Shown here: positions 17,789 to 25,056 of the stretch, piece after piece
How the letters are laid out: every line of letters begins with the position of its first letter
Position numbering within the stretch: position 1 is the first letter of the stretch
Position numbers and translations under genes: made by a program
Notes under the pieces: generated by a model
The model's database searches: none
The model's input: only the letters and a program-made list of their open reading frames with translations
What the model was told of the DNA's origin: nothing
Origin: Mucilaginibacter sp. UBA5151
GTDB lineage: Bacteria; Bacteroidota; Bacteroidia; Sphingobacteriales; Sphingobacteriaceae
Assembly (NCBI GenBank): GCA_002413785.1
Contig: DHXR01000034.1
Location: 24,559-88,558, forward strand
Reading direction: 5' to 3'
DNA length: 64,000 nucleotides

Positions 17789-17966
17789 TCGGGAAATTTA
17801 ATTAAATATTTATAAATGTATTAAGTTTATTGATCGATTGGAAAAAACAGGGAACAATAAACTATCAGATTGGTTATAAATCACGAGGTTTTAATATTTA
17901 CCTTGCTGCCTGCATTCAGCCTTTCTGCGGATAGGTTGGTGATCATATTTACAGGTAAAAAACAGA

Positions 17967-18863
17967 ATGAAACAGAAGGCAGCTTTAGTATTGTCCGGCG
18001 GCGGCGCCAGGGGGATAGCTCATATTGGTGTAATTGAAGAGTTAGAAAAACATGGATTTGAAATATCATCAGTTTCGGGTACATCAATGGGCGCAGTTGT
18101 TGGCGGGGTTTATGCTTTGGGAAAATTGGAGGAGTATAAAAACTGGCTCTTTACGCTTGATAAAATAAAAGTCTTCAATCTTCTTGATTTTACTTTCAAT
18201 ACACAAGGACTGGTTAAAGGCGACAAACTGTTTAATACCGTAAAAAAGTTTATCCATGATGAGGATATTGAAGGCTTACGCATACCTTATGCTGCTGTGG
18301 CTGCAGACATTATCAATAAAAAGGAAGTTGTTTTTACAGAAGGCAGCATATTTGACGCCGTAAGGGCGTCAATGTCGTTCCCAACCGTTTTTACCCCCGT
18401 GAAAACGAAAAATGGATTACTGGTAGATGGCGGCGTTATAAATAATATCCCTATTAACCATGTAAAAAGGATTCCAAACGATATATTGGTGGCGGTAAAT
18501 GTAAATGCCAACATACAGGCAGATAAACCAATTGCGGCAAAAATTGAAACCGATGCTAAACAATCAGTATATCAAAAAAAGATCAGAGATTTTTACACGC
18601 AGTTGCATAGGATATACCCTTCGCATAATGAAGAAAAACTTGGTTATTTCAACCTGATCAATAAAACCATCGGCTTAATGTCGTATCACATCACCGAAAT
18701 GCTGCTCGAAAAGCATGCCCCGGACATCCTGATTAATGTATCCCATGACGCCTGCGGCGCTTTTGATTTTTACAGGGCGGCGGAAATGGTAGAAATTGGC
18801 AGGCATGCTGCTGTTAAAAGCCTTGAGTCGTATAAGCCTGGTTCAAAACAAAAGCCCCGGTAA
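17967..18863 (+). CDS. Patatin-like phospholipase
   Basis: 298 residues. The patatin signatures are intact: oxyanion loop LSGGGARGIAHIGVIEEL at residues 8-25, nucleophile elbow GTSMG with the catalytic Ser near residue 41, and the catalytic Asp in LLVDGGVINNIPI. No signal peptide. It probably hydrolyses acyl chains from phospholipids in the cytosol, like RssA/YlbK-type proteins. Transcribed divergently from the permease operon. Confidence 0.93.
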   Translation: MKQKAALVLSGGGARGIAHIGVIEELEKHGFEISSVSGTSMGAVVGGVYALGKLEEYKNWLFTLDKIKVFNLLDFTFNTQGLVKGDKLFNTVKKFIHDEDIEGLRIPYAAVAADIINKKEVVFTEGSIFDAVRASMSFPTVFTPVKTKNGLLVDGGVINNIPINHVKRIPNDILVAVNVNANIQADKPIAAKIETDAKQSVYQKKIRDFYTQLHRIYPSHNEEKLGYFNLINKTIGLMSYHITEMLLEKHAPDILINVSHDACGAFDFYRAAEMVEIGRHAAVKSLESYKPGSKQKPR

Positions 18864-18897
18864 AAACCCAAGACGTTGACAGACTTAGTTTCAGAAA

Positions 18898-18921
18898 CTT
18901 GTTGGTGACAACAGCAGCAAG
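18898..18921. repeat. TTGTTGGTGACAACA hairpin repeat, degenerate copy
   Basis: ACTTGTTGGTGACAACAGCAGCAAGGGCGG resembles the hairpin family found at 24008, 35920, 37198 and 37284. Here the right arm is damaged (GCAGCAAG instead of CCAACAAG). Confidence 0.55.
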
Positions 18922-19029
18922 GGCGGAAGTAAAATTACACATAGCTACCTAATTTTAATTACAATTGTTACCTTGCACATAAAACCTATAGTTGCAAAAC
19001 CTTAGATCAATTTTTTTTGAATTATTTTC

Positions 19030-21756
19030 ATGGCCAAACAAGTACCAAGCGAAGAATTAGAAAAGTTCAGAGAATATCTGAGGAGCAGTAGCAGCGAAAA
19101 ATCGCGCCAGCATTATTTATACCCGCTTTTCAGTAAACTGTTTAAGGATAAGTTTAAAATTGAGGGTGATGCAAAGGGCGCTGATATTTATGTTGCAGGT
19201 CAGTTAATCGTAGAATCTAAAACAGACTTTTCGCAATGGCTCGAAGGATTTTACCAGGCATTGCATTACCACAAAAAGTTCGGACTTACTTATAATACCA
19301 TTATTGTAGTAGCCCATAAGTTTGTGGCGATATGGAAATTAAATAAGCTGCCCGAATATGCAACTATATTAGCCCATAGGGCCGATGCCCAGCTGGCCCC
19401 GAGTACCGTTGGTAAAGAAAATGCCCGTAAAACACAGCATGCCAGCAAGGTCGAAATAAAAAACGCGGCATTTTATTGGTTAGAACCCAGGGACCTTGAG
19501 GGTGACATCTTTGCCGGGGCACGGAACCTCACCAATGAATCTTTCGAGATATTAAAGATACTCAACAATCTCGATTCCGACAGGCTGCAGGTTAATACAC
19601 ACAATTTTATCGATACAATCGAGTTGATGAAGCCGTTTTTTGCCAACCCGATTGACGCGGTACATGCCTTTTACGCCATAGTTCCTTATTGGGACATTTC
19701 ATCTACCGTTGCCGAAAATGAAACCGGAAAAATGAGCGTTATTGGGTTTAAGGGCAACAGAATGAGTGAGATAGTTGTAATTGCCCCAAAACACGAAAAG
19801 GATTTTAAAAAATTCATTGAAACCCATTATGTGTTTACCAATGAGGGCAGCGGTTTAACCGTCGATTATTATTTTAGCCGTTTTGATGAGGTGATGGCGA
19901 CAATCGACCCGGAGTATGTAAAACAGCATGGTATCTTTTTTACCGACCGCAATTTAAGCAAGTTCGCCTTGTGGTTTGCAAAACATCATTTCCCTGGCAA
20001 TATAAACGAAGATTATATTGTGTTCGATCCTGCCGGTGGTTCCGGCAACCTTGTAAGCAGTTGGCGCGGGAAGCTAAAGCACAAAATAGTATCCGAATTG
20101 CAGCCCGATTTGCTGCGAACCATTGAGCGAAGGATGAACGCCGACCCCTTTCATATCGAATCGGGTTTTACCATCATACCAAAAACGTCCGAGAATAAAG
20201 GCTTAAATTTTATCGATCATCCGGCAGCCGATTACCTGGCCGAATTAAAAAAAGAATTAAAACTTAAAAATATAAACCTCGATAAGCCACTTGCTTTTCT
20301 GTTAAACCCGCCGTATAAAAATACCGACGAAAACCAGAACGTACGTGACAAAACCGAATCTCATTATCATATCGATCCCGCTATTTTGGCTTTAACGGGC
20401 GAAGATGCCGGAAAAGAGCGCTATCTCGCCTTCCTTGGCCAGATATTGGAAATGGCGAAGGTACAACACAGCGAAAATGCTGCATTAAGCCCGGTGGTGA
20501 TGATATTTACCCCAACCTCGTGGCTCATTCCCCGGCCAACCTATACAGCGTTCAGGCAAATTTGGGACCAGCATTTTAAATACCATAGCGGTTTTATAGT
20601 AACCAGTAACGAATGGTTTAAACTCGACGGAAAATGGCCCCTTGCATTTACTATTTGGATGTATGAGCCCAATGAGGCTGGAAATGATAACTCCGTAATA
20701 GTTGCTGATTTAACCAACTTGAGCCGACCCGATTTAAACATTAATTGGAATCAAGAAGATGAAAAAGTAGAAGCTGATTTAAAAATTGTGTTGCGAGGTA
20801 CACATGAAGTAAAACTTAATAATAACAACGGCAGTATCAAGGAATGGTCCGGACAAAAGATGTATGATTTTAAACGAGATACCACAAAAGCAGAAATAGA
20901 GTCAAAAACAATTTACGGAGGGCTTGCTTTAAAAGACGAAAGAAGAAGTAATAAAAAGACTTATGGTATTTCCAATTCCTCAATTATAGGATTCATGGAT
21001 GATGCAACTCCTGTAAGAGTCAAAGCTGGGGATCAATATAGATTTATCGACTCAGAAAAAGCAATTTGGTTTAGATTAGATAATACAATAAAAGACATAA
21101 ATAAAACAAAAGCCTTTAATGGCCCGCCTGATAAGTACGGTTATGCTGCTTTTGATACAAATTCCGCAAGAAAGATCATTTCTTGGTTCGCTATTACAAA
21201 AGCCTTAAACGGGGTTTACCCGGTTTGGGCCAACCAATACGATATATGGCCTCCTCAAATAAAAAGCAATTTGCAAGCATACTGGTATTCGCTCTGCTTC
21301 GCTTTTGTGCTTGCCGAAAACCGTTGTGTGGTTACAAAGTTCGAGGCAGATAACCCGGTAGCGGGCGCACCCGAAGTATATGTCGGCAATCCCCTTTGCC
21401 CGGCAAATAAAGAAAGCTTTTGGAGTGCTACGCTTGATGCCGAAGTTGTAAAAACACCCGACGCAGCATATTTATTGGTCGCCAAAATAAAAGAACTCTA
21501 CCGCCATTGGAACATAAACTACTGCAAGGGTCAGTACATGACAAATGTGGGCCTGCAAAACGAACCCTATTTTAAATATTTTGATTATCCCGATTTTTTA
21601 ACCCCGTATAGCGGCCTCATACAAATAAAAAAATACGCCGAACAGGAAGGGCTGGCAGACTTACAAGATATTTTCACAGAAATTACCAAACTCACAAAAA
21701 ACGTAAAAAAGGAAATTTACAGGTTGTTAGTGGACGAGTTTAAATATTTTGAGTAA
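19030..21756 (+). CDS. DNA N6-adenine-type methyltransferase with possible PD-(D/E)XK nuclease domain
   Basis: 908 residues. The N-terminal 100 residues contain D52-(about 9 residues)-VESK at 61-64, a spacing compatible with the PD-(D/E)XK nuclease core, followed by helices. In the middle, VFDPAGGSGNL (about 331) is the SAM-binding motif I and LLNPPYKN (about 426) is the catalytic NPPY motif IV of N6-adenine methyltransferases. The C-terminal third may be target recognition. This layout resembles single-chain type IIG restriction-modification enzymes. There is no separate specificity or helicase gene beside it. Nuclease activity is an inference from spacing only; the methyltransferase call is firm. 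Confidence 0.75.
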   Translation: MAKQVPSEELEKFREYLRSSSSEKSRQHYLYPLFSKLFKDKFKIEGDAKGADIYVAGQLIVESKTDFSQWLEGFYQALHYHKKFGLTYNTIIVVAHKFVAIWKLNKLPEYATILAHRADAQLAPSTVGKENARKTQHASKVEIKNAAFYWLEPRDLEGDIFAGARNLTNESFEILKILNNLDSDRLQVNTHNFIDTIELMKPFFANPIDAVHAFYAIVPYWDISSTVAENETGKMSVIGFKGNRMSEIVVIAPKHEKDFKKFIETHYVFTNEGSGLTVDYYFSRFDEVMATIDPEYVKQHGIFFTDRNLSKFALWFAKHHFPGNINEDYIVFDPAGGSGNLVSSWRGKLKHKIVSELQPDLLRTIERRMNADPFHIESGFTIIPKTSENKGLNFIDHPAADYLAELKKELKLKNINLDKPLAFLLNPPYKNTDENQNVRDKTESHYHIDPAILALTGEDAGKERYLAFLGQILEMAKVQHSENAALSPVVMIFTPTSWLIPRPTYTAFRQIWDQHFKYHSGFIVTSNEWFKLDGKWPLAFTIWMYEPNEAGNDNSVIVADLTNLSRPDLNINWNQEDEKVEADLKIVLRGTHEVKLNNNNGSIKEWSGQKMYDFKRDTTKAEIESKTIYGGLALKDERRSNKKTYGISNSSIIGFMDDATPVRVKAGDQYRFIDSEKAIWFRLDNTIKDINKTKAFNGPPDKYGYAAFDTNSARKIISWFAITKALNGVYPVWANQYDIWPPQIKSNLQAYWYSLCFAFVLAENRCVVTKFEADNPVAGAPEVYVGNPLCPANKESFWSATLDAEVVKTPDAAYLLVAKIKELYRHWNINYCKGQYMTNVGLQNEPYFKYFDYPDFLTPYSGLIQIKKYAEQEGLADLQDIFTEITKLTKNVKKEIYRLLVDEFKYFE

Positions 21757-21809
21757 AAAAATATGCTAAAGAATGCTTTTCCATCCACCCAGGGTCACTC
21801 GCAGCGTAC

Positions 21810-21940
21810 GCTCATCCTGGCGCGTGTGAAGCGCAAAGGCCAAAAGCGCAAAAACTACTCGTGACCTTAGACATATGCCTAAGTCACGAGTGCCCCACAT
21901 CAAGTGCCAAACGCCGCATACTCGCTGCTAGATAAGGACG
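21810..21940 (+). repeat. Dispersed repeat of about 130 bp with ACTCGTGAC hairpin, copy 1
   Basis: Contains CTGGCGCGTGTGAAGCGCAA, then the hairpin ACTCGTGACCTTA ... CTAAGTCACGAGT around CATATGC (about 21864-21897), then CGCCGCATACTCGC and AGATAAGG. The reverse complement of 35755-35885 carries the same blocks in the same order with scattered differences. It fills the gap between the methyltransferase and the ATPase genes and separates them as transcription units. Confidence 0.7.
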
Positions 21941-22075
21941 GCTCGTTGTAGAAGTTTTTTGAAGCTTCTTATAAATAATATGCTGGTATTATTTGTTTAA
22001 ATTTGATCGTTTATTTTCAATTAATATTATAAATTTTCAATACCTTGAAATAAATCGCAATTATCTACTGATTAA

Positions 22076-23716
22076 ATGAAACAGAAGCACGCACCTAAAA
22101 AGTTTAAGTTTAATAGCTTCCTTGAGATAGGATCACCAGATGCTGAAACTGACGTTTTATTACAAAAAGCATTTATTGAAAAGGATGCTCTACGTGCTTT
22201 ACTTGACATGTCTAATCAGAGATCGATATTAATCGGTCGGACAGGAAGTGGAAAGTCAGCTATCTTGAAACATATAGAACTTACGCAAGAAAAAGTTTGC
22301 AGAATCGAACCGGAAGCGATGTCATTACGATTTCTTTCCAATTCTACCATGTTAGATTATTTTAGACAAATTGAGGTAAATCTAAGCTTCTTTTATAAAA
22401 TATTATGGAAACATGTCTTCATTATTGAATTGTTAAGGTTGAATCTATCATATGATACACAGAAGAAAGAAAATTGGTTTATTACTGTTAAGGAAAAGTT
22501 ATTGCTAAAAAAGAATAATCCAAGACGAATCAAAGCCTTGGATTATTTTGATAAATGGGGGAAAGAATTTTGGCTCGACACTGAAAAACGAGTGAAGGAA
22601 ATTGAAAATGTAGTACATAATAGGTTTGAAGCAGAAGTTGGCGCTTCAATACCTGCTCTTAAGGCGAAATTAAATACAAATTCGGATAATAAGGATACTA
22701 TTAAAACGGAAATTAAAAACAAAGCAGAACACGTCATAAGTGAAACTTTGGCAAATGATATACATGAAATTATTAATATTTTAAATGAGGAGATATTTAT
22801 TGATAATCAACAAAAGCATTTTATTTTAATTGATGATTTAGACAAGGAATGGATTCCCTCATCTATTAGGTACGAATTAATAGGAGCCATGATAGAAGTG
22901 ATTAAAGAGTTCCAAATATTTAGAGGGGTTAAAATCATTATTTCATTGCGGGATAATCTATATCAATTAATTTTTGCAGGGGCTAAGCATCAAGGAGGGC
23001 AAAGAGAAAAATTCAAACCCTTATATGTTCCATTAACTTGGACAAAAATCGAATTACAGGAGTTTCTTAATAGGCGATTATATTTAATCACAGAACATAC
23101 TTTAGATATTAAAACCGCTTTTGATAAGAAATATGATAATTCGAGTGGCTTTGACTATATGTTGGAAAGAACATTTTATAGACCAAGAGATATTATCTCA
23201 TACGTAAATCACCTAATAGAAAGTTCAGTCAATAAATCATACTTTTCTTACGATATTATAAAGAAAGCAGAAGTAGGATACTCAATAGATAGACTTCAAG
23301 CCATTGAAGATGAGTGGGGAGAAAACTATGGAGAAATAAATCAGATATTTAAATGGTTATACGGCAAATACAATGGGTTTAATTTAAAAAATATTAAGGA
23401 AGATGAATTTGCTTCTATTTTATTTGATGATAATACAAAACAAATTTTCAAAGGAGAGTTATTAGAAACTATTGTTAAATGGCAAAAGGATCAGATTAGA
23501 TTTCCAGAGTTTCTTAAAAATATTGTCTTTTTATTATTTAATTTTGGTATTATCGGAATTAAAAAGGGACCAACCTTCCATGTTCAATTTTTTTATGATG
23601 TTGAAAGTACGCTTATTATAAATGATATAAATGATGAATGTAAAATATACGTTCATAAGGCATTTTACAGTTCACTTAAAATAATAACTAAAGAATTAGA
23701 ACAAAATCAGTTTTAA
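22076..23716 (+). CDS. AT-rich P-loop ATPase, Sll1717-like, possible defence gene
   Basis: 546 residues. Walker A is GRTGSGKS (about 54-61) and a Walker B-like FILIDDLDKEW lies near residue 250, followed by a sensor-like IIISLRDNLYQL. The order KFNSFLEIGSPDAETDVLLQ, Walker A, long helical insert, then IDDLDKEW resembles the family named P-loop ATPase, Sll1717 family (from memory). Base use differs sharply from the neighbours: one sampled row (22741-22800) has 12 G+C of 60, against 26 of 60 in a row of the preceding gene, which suggests acquisition. No catalytic effector domain is recognised, so the mode of action is open. Confidence 0.6.
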   Translation: MKQKHAPKKFKFNSFLEIGSPDAETDVLLQKAFIEKDALRALLDMSNQRSILIGRTGSGKSAILKHIELTQEKVCRIEPEAMSLRFLSNSTMLDYFRQIEVNLSFFYKILWKHVFIIELLRLNLSYDTQKKENWFITVKEKLLLKKNNPRRIKALDYFDKWGKEFWLDTEKRVKEIENVVHNRFEAEVGASIPALKAKLNTNSDNKDTIKTEIKNKAEHVISETLANDIHEIINILNEEIFIDNQQKHFILIDDLDKEWIPSSIRYELIGAMIEVIKEFQIFRGVKIIISLRDNLYQLIFAGAKHQGGQREKFKPLYVPLTWTKIELQEFLNRRLYLITEHTLDIKTAFDKKYDNSSGFDYMLERTFYRPRDIISYVNHLIESSVNKSYFSYDIIKKAEVGYSIDRLQAIEDEWGENYGEINQIFKWLYGKYNGFNLKNIKEDEFASILFDDNTKQIFKGELLETIVKWQKDQIRFPEFLKNIVFLLFNFGIIGIKKGPTFHVQFFYDVESTLIINDINDECKIYVHKAFYSSLKIITKELEQNQF

Positions 23717-23786
23717 CGATTGTACAAATAATAGAGTTAATGCTATGAATTCATATTCCTCACAAAATTGGCTGAACATCCTCACC

Positions 23787-23959
23787 GCTACCGCAAGCGT
23801 CCCCGCTTTGTGGCCCGCATGCCTGGTAGCCGATATGCCATGCTTAGAGTGATTACTGATTAAGACATAGAAAACTTAAAATAAAGGGATAAATGCAAGG
23901 ACGGCAGTGCATTGCGTTTACCTGGCATACGGGCCACAAGCAGGGTCGCTTGCGGCAGC
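23787..23959. mobile_element. MITE-like element with long terminal inverted repeats, copy 1
   Basis: 173 bp. The left end CCGCAAGCGTCCCCGCTTTG...GCATGCCTGGTA and the right end TACCTGGCATACGGGCCACA...GCTTGCGG are inverted repeats of about 40 bp. The interior (GATATGCCATGCTTAGAGTG ... ATAAAGGGATAAATGCAAGG) is non-coding and almost identical in copy 3 at 27612-27776; copy 2 at 24758-24919 is more diverged. Non-autonomous; no transposase in the window. Confidence 0.7.
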
Positions 23960-24007
23960 AAGGGTTTTTGCCGCAGGAATTCGTGACGCCGCTTAACATA
24001 TCGGTAC

Positions 24008-24032
24008 TTGTTGGTGACAACACCCAACAAGG
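24008..24032. repeat. TTGTTGGTGACAACACC hairpin repeat
   Basis: CTTGTTGGTGACAACACCCAACAAG: arms CTTGTTGGTG and CACC(C)AACAAG around ACAA. Member of the family also at 35920-35943, 37198-37221 and 37284-37307. It lies just beyond hicB's stop codon and may also serve as its terminator. Confidence 0.75.
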
Positions 24033-24049
24033 GCGTAACATTTTACCGT

Positions 24050-24439
24050 TTATACTAATTCTATTTGAGTTAACTCGTTGCCCAGGGCGCGGACGCCTTG
24101 CAATATTTTGTTTATCTGACTAACAGACGGTTTTTTTTGGCCATGTATATATTGTGATAACAAAGCCCTGTTCATACCAACACGCGCGGCTAATTGCCCT
24201 GCGTTTATGATGTTGTAATACTCAAAAAATTGACTCAAATCATGCTGTAAAACAATATCGCTGCCAGATACCTGTTTTTTGCCCCTGTCAAATAACAGCG
24301 CGTTGTATGCCTCTAAAACATTGTGTCTTAATTCTGTTATGTTATCGCCAAATGTTGCAGCGGTTCCCATGCCGGGGGCAACGTGAAATGCACTATATCC
24401 ATCTTCTGTTTTTTCTACTGTGAATATTACTTTTTTCAT
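24050..24439 (-). CDS. hicB: HicB-type antitoxin with HTH domain
   Basis: 129-130 residues (two adjacent ATGs, 24442 and 24439). The N-terminal half is the HicB partial RNase H-like fold: VIFTVEKTEDGYSAFHVAPG followed by TELRHNVLEAYNALL. The C-terminal part is a helix-turn-helix, INAGQLAARVGMNRALLSQY, then IHGQKKPSVSQINKILQGVR, which would bind the operon's own promoter. HicB binds and blocks HicA. It follows hicA by about 21-24 bp on the same strand, the usual order for this class. Confidence 0.9.
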   Translation of the reverse strand: MKKVIFTVEKTEDGYSAFHVAPGMGTAATFGDNITELRHNVLEAYNALLFDRGKKQVSGSDIVLQHDLSQFFEYYNIINAGQLAARVGMNRALLSQYIHGQKKPSVSQINKILQGVRALGNELTQIELV

Positions 24440-24463
24440 CATCTTTAGTTTTTTAAATTGAGG

Positions 24464-24649
24464 TTATTTTAACCCGGCCTGTTTTAAAATTGCATTTTCC
24501 AATCCTTTTTTAACTTCTTTAGCGCCATGATAAGGGAAAATTATTGTTTCCGGGTTTGTATCATGCCGCAGTGTCAGATGGCTGCCGGTAGTACGTACTT
24601 CATACCATCCTGCTTTTTTGAGTTTTCTTAGTAACTCATTGCTTTTCAT
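24464..24649 (-). CDS. hicA: HicA-type mRNA interferase toxin
   Basis: 61 residues from the ATG at 24649; the frame extends to 24727 but the extra 26 residues are hydrophobic and outside the family. MKSNELLRKLKKAGWYEVRT then GSHLTLRHD is the double-stranded RNA-binding-like fold of HicA with the catalytic His in GSH; the end PYHGAKEVKKGLENAILKQA is also typical. HicA cleaves mRNA during growth arrest. Catalytic residues are intact, so the pair is probably functional. Confidence 0.92.
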   Translation of the reverse strand: MKSNELLRKLKKAGWYEVRTTGSHLTLRHDTNPETIIFPYHGAKEVKKGLENAILKQAGLK

Positions 24650-24757
24650 TTTGTGGTTATGTGATTGATTTGATATTGCTGTAAAGGTAACAATTATGCA
24701 ACCATTCAAGCAAATAAAAAGTAACATTTTTGTAACTTAATCTATCTCCTGACTTTC

Positions 24758-24919
24758 GCTGCCGAAAGCGTCCCCTTGTGGTAAGCATGCCTGGTATCCA
24801 ATATGCAAGGCAACGGTTAAAGAGATTGACTTTACCTGAAATAATGGAATAAGTACGTGGACGGCAGCGCATTGCGTTTACTTAGCATGCGGGCCACAAG
24901 CGGGGGCGCTTGCGGCAGC
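24758..24919. mobile_element. MITE-like element, copy 2
   Basis: 162 bp, starting GCTGCCGAAAGCGTCCCCTT and ending GGCGCTTGCGGCAGC. Left and right ends pair as in copy 1, but the interior is diverged (CAACGGTTAAAGAGATTGAC). It begins about 110 bp upstream of hicA and could influence its promoter. It is followed directly by palindrome P1 at 24939. Confidence 0.65.
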
Positions 24920-24938
24920 ATTGGCGCATTGGCGTTTT

Positions 24939-25019
24939 TGTCTGGACCCGAATTTATCGGATTCAGGAATTTACCGGAATTCTAAAAATTCATTAATTCT
25001 ATAAATTCGGGTTCAGACA
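24939..25019. repeat. TCTGAACCC-type palindrome, copy P1
   Basis: TGTCTGGACCCGAATTTAT at the left pairs with ATAAATTCGGGTTCAGACA at the right, with a partly self-complementary middle (TACCGGAATTC). Length 81 bp. Other copies: 27797-27877, 33864-33955, 34679-34759, 55849-55946, and an interrupted one at 47829-48160. Confidence 0.8.
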
Positions 25020-25056
25020 TCCCCCCTATTTCTCTCCGCTCCCGCAAGGGGTTTTA

